NCBI GenBank assembly: GCA_964437365.1
Contig: CAYTGM010000016.1
Span: forward strand, 1-64,000
Length of the DNA stretch: 64,000 bases
Direction: 5' to 3'
Origin: CAYTGM01 sp964437365
Lineage (GTDB): Bacteria > Sumerlaeota > Sumerlaeia > SLMS01
Both the position numbers and the translations under genes were made by a program. Shown here piece by piece: positions 1 to 8,513 of the stretch. The notes under the pieces were generated by a model, which saw only the letters and a program-made list of their open reading frames with translations, searched no databases and was not told where the DNA came from. Position 1 is the first letter of the stretch; every line of letters starts with the position of its first letter.

Positions 1-3000
1 AACGTAGTTACTCGCGTCTATAATCTCAGCATCCTCTTTGATTGGTAAAACTGAGATTTGTTTGGATTGTATCAGATTAATACCAGATAGAGGATCATAG
101 ACATCTAAGTAAGCATGAACTCCATCCCATCTGTTCAGTTGGATCCTGGTTCCATTTGTGATTTTTCCTTCTTCTATAACATCAGAAAAAGAGCTAATTC
201 GATATTGAAATTCCTTGTCTTGCAACTCTTGAGGGAAATAGACCTGAAGGGACAACTCTTTCTTGGGTTCTTGTTCTCTCTTAGCAGCAGTGAACGTAAG
301 TTGTTCGCCTTCTTGCAGAGGTATCTTAATCCACCCGTCTTCAATTATTCGATAGTCGTCTCCAAGGTAAATGCTATACCCACCTCGAGGGACAGAATTA
401 AAGTAAAAATGTCCCTGTTCGTCTATTTTCGTAGAAAGATGTAATGGAAAATAATCTTCAGGGTCGTGGTAGTCTACTACCCCTCGATTAATACGAAGAT
501 CCACTCCCGTGAGCGGTGTCTCACTTTCCTCCAGGAGAACCTTACCTTCTAAGCTCTGCGCTGCATTCATCTGTACATTAATATTTGTTTGTACAGATGC
601 GTCTAACTCTCCAGGTTTAATTCTCTTCTCACCCATTCTGCCCGTAAACTGCCCATCGCCGTCTTGTTCAAATAGAATAATGTGATACTCTTCATGAGGA
701 AGCATTTTGACTTCCATTTCGTTATAGCGATTCAGAAAATGAGTATCTATTACCTTGCCTCCCCCAATATGATGTACCCGACCAATATAAAATGGAACTG
801 CTTTATTGCCATCATACAGCTTGAGTGTGAAGTAGTTTCTACGTTCTTTCAAGACAATATCTTTCAAATTGTCCTGTATAGTATATTCAAGAACCCTGAG
901 TGTTTCGTATCCTTCTTTCCGAAACGAAATATCATAATTTCTGTTTTCAACAAGCTTATTCAAAATGAATTTTCCGTCACGATCTGAACGTGTACTTTCT
1001 CCAAAATTGACGCGAATCGCAACTCCCTGAAGTGGATTGCCTTCCACATCAAATACACTTCCTTCTACGAGAACAGGTGCCATGAATTCAAAATTGAAAT
1101 CCCTCCTCACTTCCCCAGCCCTTAGAGTGACAAGTTTGGGGTCTGGCATTACGGTTTGGAAGTACCCTTTTTTGTGGTTGTCAGGTTCTATACTAAATTC
1201 GCCCGGAGGAAGAAGAGAAATTTTAAAGTAACCATCAGAATTAGTTTCCTCTTTTGCGAATGTACCGGAAATCCGCGTTCCTGAAGTAATGGCTTTTACA
1301 GGAAGGTTGGGAATTGGTTTTCCGTCCGCATTGATCACCCTCCCCGATATCGTTGCTGGTTTCTTCAGGTGTATATCCAAAACCTTTTCACTCTTGATTC
1401 TATTATGGTTGATGACAACTTCCTCATAGAAGCAGCCAGCCTCGGATCGAACAGATAACATGAGAGTTTGGCGGTCCGAGTCTGAGGAAATCCATTCATA
1501 AGATCCATCTCTATTGGTACTAAATTGGGTCTCTCTATTCACGGTGACAGTGGTCGGCTCTTGCAGGAGCTTGCCGTCTGGTGAATAGATTTTACCTTTG
1601 AGTAGAATAGGTTTTCTTTCCGGTTTCGCTTTGACCGGAATTTCCAAAAACTTATTTTTCTCATCGAACCTCACACTGAAAGAGAAATAAGAGTTTTGAT
1701 GAGTTTCTACCAGATCATGTGAATTCCCATTTAATTCCCATATTGCAAGCTCCACTTTAGATGAATTCAAATCGATTACTTGTTTTAAATCTGCTAAGGA
1801 AATATCGACTTCAAAATTACCGGACTCATCGGTGACGACTTCTTTCTGGAATGAATTGTAATGATTCGATGGCTTCGTCGTTATTCTAAATCGATATTCG
1901 CTGACAGCAATATCATTCGTTCGATCTAGCACAGTCCCGTGCACTTTCCAGCCACCTCTAACAGGAAAAGTAGTATTCTCAAATTCTTCATCGACTGTTA
2001 CTTTGCCACTAATTCCAGATAGTCGAGATGATGTCCTGTCTAAGGGAATGAGATTCTTTGCTTCCAGTCTATAATCACCCTCTTGGAGACCACTAAATTT
2101 AAACATTCCATTCTCGTCGACTTCTGTGTGAAAGTATGCGAAATAGTGTTCATCCAACCTGAGTACTAACGAGTGGGGTACTATGGGATTCCCCTCAAGA
2201 TCACAGACCCTTCCCGTAAGATTGAATCCTTCTTGCTGCATCGTGATCGTGCTTGAGTCCAAGCTCTTTGGATCCAGTATCTCGAATCTGAAATCAGGGT
2301 GCGAGATGAATACAACGCCATCTGATCCTTCAGGAACGTCATTAAACATGAAGTAGCCATCTTCATCGCTCTCAGCCGAGTAGCGTAGCGGGAGACTTGT
2401 CCCGCCTTTATCCAATGATTTAGTCTCGAATCTGGCCTTTATTCTGGCACCAGAGATAGGCGAACCAGACTCGGTGAGTACTTGTCCCTTTAGTTGCTCG
2501 GATTTGGGGAGGACGATTCTGTGAACCTTGTCTTGGGCAAATTTAGTCTCCGATCCTAAGCTTAAAGTGCTCGTAACATATCCTTCGGAAGATATCTTGA
2601 ATATTGGTGAGGCAGTAGCAGAAACTCTGAATGTCGCCATCGATCCATCACGAATTTCAACAGTCATGTCAACACCCGCCTTTGACCTATTCCTGGATTC
2701 CCGAGGATCCATCACAACTGTATATGCTTTTATAGGAGATAGACTATCATCAAGCGCAGCGATGGAAATCGAGCGAGTCTGAATTGAACCCTTTTCTTCA
2801 TCCGTTGTATTACTCGATATAACGGTATTCAGTTTAACTTTATTCTCCGTTGAGGTGCTCAATTCAGATTCGGTTTGTGCAATTCTTCGCCGATCGTTTT
2901 CCCGTGATTGTAAATCATCTGAAGGATCAGTTTCTTTATTTGAATCACGAGTCTCTTCGTCGTCTACCTCGAGAGCTCCCTCGACAGCTGAGTAGTTTTC

Positions 3001-3807
3001 TTCTCGGGCGGAAGGACCTTCAGCAATAGAAGCACTATCTTTTGGATCGCTGAAGACAGCGATCGCTGCTATAGTAGCTATACACGCACTTCCCGCCAGA
3101 AGTTTCCACAATGCTCCTGCTCCGAGAGTAGCAAATACGCCTCCTGCGAGCACTCCTCCCATCGACGCCTGTTGCAGGACCTGACCTGCCGTCATGGCGC
3201 CTGCCGGGGGAGTGAGCAGCATACCGCCTCCTGTCAGACCTCCGAATATTACGGACGGAGCTCCCAGACCCAGCTTGCGAAACTTTGGTTCGAGCTTCTT
3301 CAATGCCGCCGATATCTGCCATGAGATCGTGCCTTCGGGTCGGTCGAGTATAGACGCGATTTCTTTCTGCTTCAAACCGTGGAAGTAAAAGAGTTCTGTC
3401 GGAACGCGGAGTTTGTCGGGGAGCTCGCCGACTGATTCTCTGACAAGCGTTTCCTGTTCTTTCTCCAGGACTAGTTTTTGACCGTCTGTTGTCTGGCGAA
3501 ACTCCAGTGTGGCATCATCCACCTTGACCTCGCGTTTCTGAAGTCGGGAACGACGCTTGCGCAGATTCTGCGCTTCTCGCACGACGTAATAACCGAGCGC
3601 TGACTTTGCGTCTTCAAGAGCCTGACTCCTGTGTTCCTTTAGAAACCGAACCCAACCGGCGGACAGCGCATCGACTGCATCCTCCTCGCTCTTGAGAATC
3701 GTGAAGGCGATGGTGTAGGCGTAGGGGTTCAGGGCTCGATGAAAGGCTGCAAAATCGGCATCCTGACCGGTCTTGTAGTAGGTATTCCAAAGCTGATTAT
3801 CGTGCAT
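1..3807 (-). CDS. ECF sigma factor fused to a membrane segment and carboxypeptidase-regulatory-like repeats (3' partial)
   Basis: I translated 1269 codons without a stop from ATG 3807 to the window edge, so the C-terminus is missing. Residues ~10-90 look like sigma-70 region 2 ('AYTIAFTILKSEEDAVDA' followed by an aromatic/basic stretch). Residues ~118-176 are region 4 with a helix-turn-helix ('HGLKQKEIASILDRPEGT'). Residues ~186-252 are Gly/Ala-rich and hydrophobic, with a likely membrane helix at ~216-252. A Ser/Asp/Glu-rich linker follows. From ~430 on there are at least seven beta-sandwich starts of the form (L/V/I)xG(K/R/T/S)V, near residues 439, 530, 622, 736, 820, 914 and 1086, each with a 'DEDGYF'-like turn. 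Known family: ECF sigma factors with C-terminal extensions occur in Planctomycetes-like bacteria. Inference: the sigma domain is cytoplasmic and the repeats lie outside, giving a one-protein envelope sensor. GAGGAG lies 15 nt before the start, rather far. No anti-sigma gene is next to it in the window. Confidence 0.85.
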   Translation of the reverse strand, partial: MHDNQLWNTYYKTGQDADFAAFHRALNPYAYTIAFTILKSEEDAVDALSAGWVRFLKEHRSQALEDAKSALGYYVVREAQNLRKRRSRLQKREVKVDDATLEFRQTTDGQKLVLEKEQETLVRESVGELPDKLRVPTELFYFHGLKQKEIASILDRPEGTISWQISAALKKLEPKFRKLGLGAPSVIFGGLTGGGMLLTPPAGAMTAGQVLQQASMGGVLAGGVFATLGAGALWKLLAGSACIATIAAIAVFSDPKDSASIAEGPSAREENYSAVEGALEVDDEETRDSNKETDPSDDLQSRENDRRRIAQTESELSTSTENKVKLNTVISSNTTDEEKGSIQTRSISIAALDDSLSPIKAYTVVMDPRESRNRSKAGVDMTVEIRDGSMATFRVSATASPIFKISSEGYVTSTLSLGSETKFAQDKVHRIVLPKSEQLKGQVLTESGSPISGARIKARFETKSLDKGGTSLPLRYSAESDEDGYFMFNDVPEGSDGVVFISHPDFRFEILDPKSLDSSTITMQQEGFNLTGRVCDLEGNPIVPHSLVLRLDEHYFAYFHTEVDENGMFKFSGLQEGDYRLEAKNLIPLDRTSSRLSGISGKVTVDEEFENTTFPVRGGWKVHGTVLDRTNDIAVSEYRFRITTKPSNHYNSFQKEVVTDESGNFEVDISLADLKQVIDLNSSKVELAIWELNGNSHDLVETHQNSYFSFSVRFDEKNKFLEIPVKAKPERKPILLKGKIYSPDGKLLQEPTTVTVNRETQFSTNRDGSYEWISSDSDRQTLMLSVRSEAGCFYEEVVINHNRIKSEKVLDIHLKKPATISGRVINADGKPIPNLPVKAITSGTRISGTFAKEETNSDGYFKISLLPPGEFSIEPDNHKKGYFQTVMPDPKLVTLRAGEVRRDFNFEFMAPVLVEGSVFDVEGNPLQGVAIRVNFGESTRSDRDGKFILNKLVENRNYDISFRKEGYETLRVLEYTIQDNLKDIVLKERRNYFTLKLYDGNKAVPFYIGRVHHIGGGKVIDTHFLNRYNEMEVKMLPHEEYHIILFEQDGDGQFTGRMGEKRIKPGELDASVQTNINVQMNAAQSLEGKVLLEESETPLTGVDLRINRGVVDYHDPEDYFPLHLSTKIDEQGHFYFNSVPRGGYSIYLGDDYRIIEDGWIKIPLQEGEQLTFTAAKREQEPKKELSLQVYFPQELQDKEFQYRISSFSDVIEEGKITNGTRIQLNRWDGVHAYLDVYDPLSGINLIQSKQISVLPIKEDAEIIDASNYV

Positions 3808-3880
3808 CTGCGTCGTTTGTGACTCCTCATGATGGGGATTCTATCGACTGATGTCCGCGGAAGAAGGGAAATCTTGGAGT

Positions 3881-3894
3881 TTTTTTGCAAAAAA
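3881..3894. promoter_or_regulatory. Perfect 14-bp palindrome upstream of the sigma-factor fusion
   Basis: TTTTTTGCAAAAAA is a perfect palindrome lying 74-87 bp upstream of the ATG at 3807. It could be an operator or simply a flexible A/T tract. No clear -35/-10 pair was found beside it; TAGAAT lies nearer the gene, about 33 nt upstream of the start codon. Confidence 0.25.
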
Positions 3895-4177
3895 GAGTGG
3901 GGAGGGACCCTCACTGTACTCCGCCAAAGGTGGAGAGTTTGAACCGGTCCGTGGTGTCCCTTCACAAGGCGTTGTTCAGATTTGGGTGAGTAAAGGTAAC
4001 AGGTCGGGCTGGCAGGTCCTATCTTTGCTCAGGCGAATCCTATCTTATTCTACACGGCCATTAATCGAGTTTCGGGATCGGAATCGGCTTTCCTCATCGA
4101 ACCTCAAATGACTCTTTACAGTTGGTCTTGTGACTGACCGGTCTCAGCAACCCAAAGCACCAAAGGTGCGTCTCAAT

Positions 4178-4360
4178 ACCAGCCCAGCTCGAAGCCCAGC
4201 GTAGCGGGCGCAGGGCTGGGTACTGAGTTCATTCAAACAAAGAGGGCTGAAGGCCCGATCTATCACATGAAATCATGGATCGGGCTTACAGCCCTACGGA
4301 TCCTCTTATCCGAGTAACCCAGCCCTTCGTCGGCTTCGCTCGACTACGAGCTGGGCTGGT
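4178..4360. repeat. Dispersed inverted-repeat element, family A copy 1
   Basis: The element is bounded by a perfect 14-bp inverted repeat: ACCAGCCCAGCTCG at 4178-4191 and its complement at 4347-4360. A second, inner inverted repeat joins AGGGCTGAAGGCCCGATC (near 4242-4260) to its imperfect complement at ~4278-4295. The left half plus flank (about 4150-4265) is clearly homologous to the complement of 40915-41030. This is a REP/MITE-like dispersed family without an open reading frame. The rest of the 3808-4901 gap holds no convincing gene; another short inverted repeat, TGAGCATAG/CTATGGCTCA, lies at about 4470-4493. Confidence 0.75.
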
Positions 4361-4901
4361 ATGTTGACGGGCCTTTGGCCCTGGTTTGTTGCGAAGAAAC
4401 AAGATCGTTCTGCAATCCCACGAACAAAGCACCTCGGCCTATCCAGTGGCGTTTTTCTGTTTCCGCAACCTGAGCATAGTCCTGCTATGGCTCAAATCTG
4501 GGCGATCAAAGGTTGCACATGAGGCCAACGCTCTCATCACTCCGATGATCCGTAACGGTTACCCAAAGTTGAACCACGCCTCCACCAATCCGGGGTCCCC
4601 TGCTTATAGGGTTCGTTTCTCCTCGATGTTCCCTAATTGTCGGTTGCTTGCTCATGCACCAGACATGCACCAGACACCGAGCAGACATGCATGAGAAAAG
4701 CAGCAGACCAGGGGTGGGGCGGGTCTTGATGAAAGCGGTTACATCGACCGGTGGTCGCGAAAAGCAGATGCAACGATTGGACAAACCATAAACACAGCAG
4801 GTCACCTCACCATCTGGATCTCAGGGTGGACTCGTGGTAATGCTCATTCATTTCAAATTCGATGCTTCTCGTGAAAATGGATCGGTGAGAGAAACTGAAG
4901 G

Positions 4902-6776
4902 CTATTTCTCTCGCCAACTCTGAACGAGCGCATCGGCAAAACTGCCAATGGCATGACAGCCACAGCTGTGAGTCGTGCCGGCACTAAACGCAGAGCCCTG
5001 GAAGAGCTGACCGAATGCAAGCTCCCTTTTATATGAGGACTCTAACAGCATCCCTGTCATCATACTCGTCTCACTGTCGAATACGATTTCACCTTCCTTG
5101 ATTGTTTGAAGTACCTGAATTGTATCGAGTGTTTCGGGGTCAACAGACCTCGGGTCTTTGTCCAGAACCACAAAGTCGGCAAGTTTTCCCACCTGTATAG
5201 ATCCCTTGTGGTCGTCTTCGTGAACCTGCCAGGCTGGCCAGATGGTCATTGCTTTAAGTGCTGTCATGACGTCTACTCGTTGATCAGGGCCGATGATGTC
5301 TCCCGATCGGGAACGACGTGTCACCGTTGCATCAAGAACACGCATAGAGTCGGGAAAGGCGACAGGAGCATCATGATGAGAGGTGAATTTCATGCCACGC
5401 TCAACGCACCAGCCAGTGGGCGATATATCATTCGACAGTTCAGGTCCCACGGTGTGCTCTCGATGCCAGTCACCCCAGTAGAAGGTATGCATAGGGAAAA
5501 GAGAAGGAATAACACCAAGGCGGTTATAGGAATCAACCTGGTCCTCACGCAGAAATTGACCATGAATCAGTGTGGGACGCAAATCATCATCTCCATGTTT
5601 TTTGAGGGCAGCGTCTATACCAGCGATGAGTAGATCGGAGGCTGCCTCTCCGTTTGCATGAGTGATGATCTGGATGTCGTTTTCGAAAGCCCAGTCAATG
5701 GCGTCAATGACCTGTTCGTTCGTTGCGGCTGCATAGCCAACGTATCCCGGTGGATAGTTGCCCACAGGGTCATAGTAGGGTCTATCTCGCCAGGCGGTAA
5801 ACCCCTGAGGTGATCCATCAATTGTCAATTTTGCGCCGGCAACACGCATACGGTTCTCATAGGTTGGCGAATAATTGTCTCGAATGAAATCCCTGTCTAC
5901 GAGAACATCAGGATAGACAAGGAGATCGATCTTCAACTCACCGGCGTCAGCAACCTGTTGGATCATCTGCACCGTACCTGGAGTCGCCCGTGCTTCCTGG
6001 GCTGTCGTATAGCCAAACCGGCCCCAAAGTGCTGTGCCCGCGCGGATAAACTCTTTTCCTCCTTCGTCTCCCAAGTCTCCAAGTAACTTGAAGAGTACTG
6101 TAAAGGCAGCAATCTCTTCCAGAACACCGTCGGGCTCATCCCCTCCCTCAATTCTCCTGATGACTCCTCCAGCTGGGTCTGGTGTTGAAGCATCGATAGC
6201 AGAGTCCTCAAGGGCTTTGGAGTTCACGGAAATGATGTGTCCGGACTGGTGAATGATCAGCACCGGTACCTCCGTTGATATTTGATCGAGATCTGCTTTG
6301 GTTGGGTGTCTCTGTTCTGCAAGGGTTGCATTGTCATAGCCAAAGCCAATGATGACGTTCATACGATCAATGACTTGCTGGTTGTTTTTTGACCACTCCT
6401 TGAGTGTTTCTTGCAGTGATCTGATGTTCTTCACTTCGCCATCGGGGGGAGCCAGCAGGTTGGCGGACAACGCCTGCAGACCTCCCATGAAAACGTGGCC
6501 GTGGGCGTCGACAAATCCAGGGAGCATCGTTCTTCCATCAAGATCGATCAGCTCGGTGCCCCCCTCGCGCATCTCGAGGGCGTCGCTCTTCGATCCAACG
6601 AAAACAATGCGTCCATCGCTGACGGCGATTGCTTCAGCGGTTGGTTGTTCGTCATTCATGGTGATAATGGTACCGTTATGGTAGATTTTCTCAGGAGCGT
6701 CCTCCGCGGAAAGAATCAGCCCAGTAAAAAGTAAGAGGGTCAGTGCAGATAGGGTAAGCCAGCGTCGGTCTTTCAT
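4902..6776 (-). CDS. Exported amidohydrolase, family 3 (YtcJ-like)
   Basis: 624-residue zinc-type amidohydrolase of the YtcJ / N-substituted formamide deformylase group; the substrate cannot be predicted. I chose ATG 6776 over the upstream TTG at 6902 because AGGGAA sits ten bases before it and the protein then begins with a Sec signal ('MKDRRWLTLSALTLLLFTG'). The mature part opens with the beta-sandwich 'IYHNGTIITMNDEQPTA'. The metal motif HxH is in 'DAHGHVF'; further ligand candidates are in 'ITHANGEAASD', 'LIHGQFL' and 'SHHDAP'. The C-terminus ends in an unusual Cys/His tail ('HSCGCH') that could bind metal. Divergent from dusB. Confidence 0.85.
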   Translation of the reverse strand: MKDRRWLTLSALTLLLFTGLILSAEDAPEKIYHNGTIITMNDEQPTAEAIAVSDGRIVFVGSKSDALEMREGGTELIDLDGRTMLPGFVDAHGHVFMGGLQALSANLLAPPDGEVKNIRSLQETLKEWSKNNQQVIDRMNVIIGFGYDNATLAEQRHPTKADLDQISTEVPVLIIHQSGHIISVNSKALEDSAIDASTPDPAGGVIRRIEGGDEPDGVLEEIAAFTVLFKLLGDLGDEGGKEFIRAGTALWGRFGYTTAQEARATPGTVQMIQQVADAGELKIDLLVYPDVLVDRDFIRDNYSPTYENRMRVAGAKLTIDGSPQGFTAWRDRPYYDPVGNYPPGYVGYAAATNEQVIDAIDWAFENDIQIITHANGEAASDLLIAGIDAALKKHGDDDLRPTLIHGQFLREDQVDSYNRLGVIPSLFPMHTFYWGDWHREHTVGPELSNDISPTGWCVERGMKFTSHHDAPVAFPDSMRVLDATVTRRSRSGDIIGPDQRVDVMTALKAMTIWPAWQVHEDDHKGSIQVGKLADFVVLDKDPRSVDPETLDTIQVLQTIKEGEIVFDSETSMMTGMLLESSYKRELAFGQLFQGSAFSAGTTHSCGCHAIGSFADALVQSWREK

Positions 6777-6973
6777 ATGTGTTTCATTCCCTGTTGGAAA
6801 TCGTGTTTGCTGAATAGAATGAGAGTAATCCGTAGAAGTGCACCATGAAAAGAATTTCGGATCAAGATGCATATTGGGTCGCCAGGGCATGAAAAGGGGC
6901 AAATGTCCCCTTGATTCAGGGTCGACTCGTCAGGTACCTCTCCTTTCGAGCAAATCTGCTCCAGGAAGAAGAC

Positions 6974-8122
6974 TTGAGCGTTACCGATCAGACAGCAATA
7001 CCAGAAGAAGCGGCCTCTCCTCAGCGTGAGGAGCTAAGTGCACCTTTGCCTCCTCTCAAAATTAGAGACCTGGTGATTGACCCTGCCGTACTTCCAGCAC
7101 CTATGTGCGGCATCTCCGACCGGCCGTGGCGTCTTTTCGCCCGCGAGCAGGGCTGTGACCTCGTCTATACGCAAATGGTCAGCTGTGAAGCCATGACCCG
7201 TTCCGGCAAAGGACGACTCAAATCCTGGTCGATTCTTGATATGTTTATGGAAGAAGGACCGGTTTGCGCCCAGCTTTTTGGCTCAGATCCGGAGAACCTT
7301 GCCGCAACCGCCGAAGATCTTGTTAAAGCCGGGGCTGCCATCGTTGATCTGAACATGGGGTGTCCCGTCAATAAAGTTGTCAATACGAACAGCGGTTCTG
7401 CACTCATGACTCAGCCTGCGCTTGTTAGGCATATATTCAAAACAATTCGCCGTCGCGTTCCGGTTCCCTTTACTGTTAAGTTCCGCGCCGGCTGGGAGCG
7501 ATTCGGCGAAGAAGCCTTTACCATCGCCCGTATAGCGGAAGAGGAAGGTCTCGACGCCGTTGCCGTCCATGCCCGTACCAGAAAGCAGGGCTACAAGGGC
7601 AAGGCAGACTGGTCGATTATTAAGTCGCTTAAAGAGAAAGTCTCTATACCGGTTATTGGAAACGGCGACGTAAAGAATGCTGATGATGCCGTCAGGATGG
7701 TTCGGGATTTCAATGCTGATGCCGTAATGATTGGTCGAGGGTGCATGGGCAACCCATGGATTTTCCGTGAGATTGTTGCCAGGTTCAGGTGTGAGCCAGA
7801 TCCACCCGCGCCCACTGTCAAAGAACGTATAGAAGCCGTAATGCGTCATGCAGAGCTGATGGCTATGCGCAAGGGCGAAGATATTGGACTACGAGAGTTT
7901 CGTAAGCATGTTGTGCAGTATATGAAGGGCTTTCCGCACGCTCGTGAGCTAAAGACACAGCTCATGGGTGCATTAACATTGAAGGATTACGAGACGATAC
8001 TCGGGGAAGGTTTGCGCCAGATCGAAGCACGAGAGAACGAAGATTGGAAGAAAGATCTGGAAGGGCGGTTCGATCAGGATGATCCGACGGCATTCCATTT
8101 CGGGAGCTGCCAGGATTGTTAA
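6974..8122 (+). CDS. dusB: tRNA-dihydrouridine synthase, DusB type
   Basis: FMN enzyme that reduces uridines in the tRNA D-loop. The family signature starts at 'PAPMCGISDRPWR'. The conserved Cys is in 'NMGCPVNKV', followed by 'GSALM'; FMN/phosphate-binding motifs are 'VHARTRKQGYKGKADW', 'IPVIGNGDV' and 'MIGRGCMGNPW'. The start is uncertain: the frame is open from TTG 6911, but TTG 6974 is preceded by AGGAAG at good spacing and brings the protein (382 residues) close to family length while leaving a short extra N-terminus. The C-terminal helical domain ends in 'CQDC', a small Cys pair not typical of the family. Confidence 0.9.
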   Translation: MSVTDQTAIPEEAASPQREELSAPLPPLKIRDLVIDPAVLPAPMCGISDRPWRLFAREQGCDLVYTQMVSCEAMTRSGKGRLKSWSILDMFMEEGPVCAQLFGSDPENLAATAEDLVKAGAAIVDLNMGCPVNKVVNTNSGSALMTQPALVRHIFKTIRRRVPVPFTVKFRAGWERFGEEAFTIARIAEEEGLDAVAVHARTRKQGYKGKADWSIIKSLKEKVSIPVIGNGDVKNADDAVRMVRDFNADAVMIGRGCMGNPWIFREIVARFRCEPDPPAPTVKERIEAVMRHAELMAMRKGEDIGLREFRKHVVQYMKGFPHARELKTQLMGALTLKDYETILGEGLRQIEARENEDWKKDLEGRFDQDDPTAFHFGSCQDC

Positions 8123-8513
8123 ATGGCGGGACGGACACTGTATTGATTCTGTATTCCCCGGAAAAAGACTAACCCGAACTTATTGGTCCAAGAGTGGAAT
8201 GCTTTTCAGTGTCACAAGACACCGCAGAAAAAGAGTCTTGAGAAAAGAGACTCTTCAATCAAGGTCCACACCCGGAGCGATTCGACGAACCCCGAACGCA
8301 TCTTACCTGGCAGTGAAGAAATAAGAGCGTCTGCCAAAATCCCTCACTCCAATTCGGTAAGCTCGCGGTTGGGCATCACCCGGATTGATCAATCTCGTCG
8401 ATCCTGAATAGTGATAAGAATGATGATTGATTCCCCAGACGGGAGGTCTTCATCATCCTCTCGCAGGCACCTGATTGGTCCAAACTTGATAGACGGGAAA
8501 TGAATTACCTACT
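8123..8513. other. Intergenic gap with one hairpin
   Basis: About 390 bases between dusB and the TPR gene. Short open frames on the plus strand have no ribosome site and no recognisable domain. The only structure seen is a perfect 8-bp hairpin, AAGAGTCT/AGACTCTT, at 8231-8255, 109 bases after the dusB stop. It lacks a T-run, so it is at best a weak terminator. No clear promoter was identified. Confidence 0.5.

Noticed and set aside
4386..4805. Two frames of about 100 residues in the 3808-4901 gap
   Set aside because: Overlapping on opposite strands with biased, non-protein-like composition beside a repeat element; probably chance openings.
5106..5633. 175-residue plus-strand frame
   Set aside because: Lies wholly antisense to the amidohydrolase, whose family motifs run through it; no domain or ribosome site of its own.
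7283..7849. 188-residue minus-strand frame
   Set aside because: Antisense shadow of dusB, which carries clear motifs in the same interval.
8079..8407. Two plus-strand frames after dusB
   Set aside because: Overlap the dusB end or lack start signals; basic low-complexity translations without a domain.
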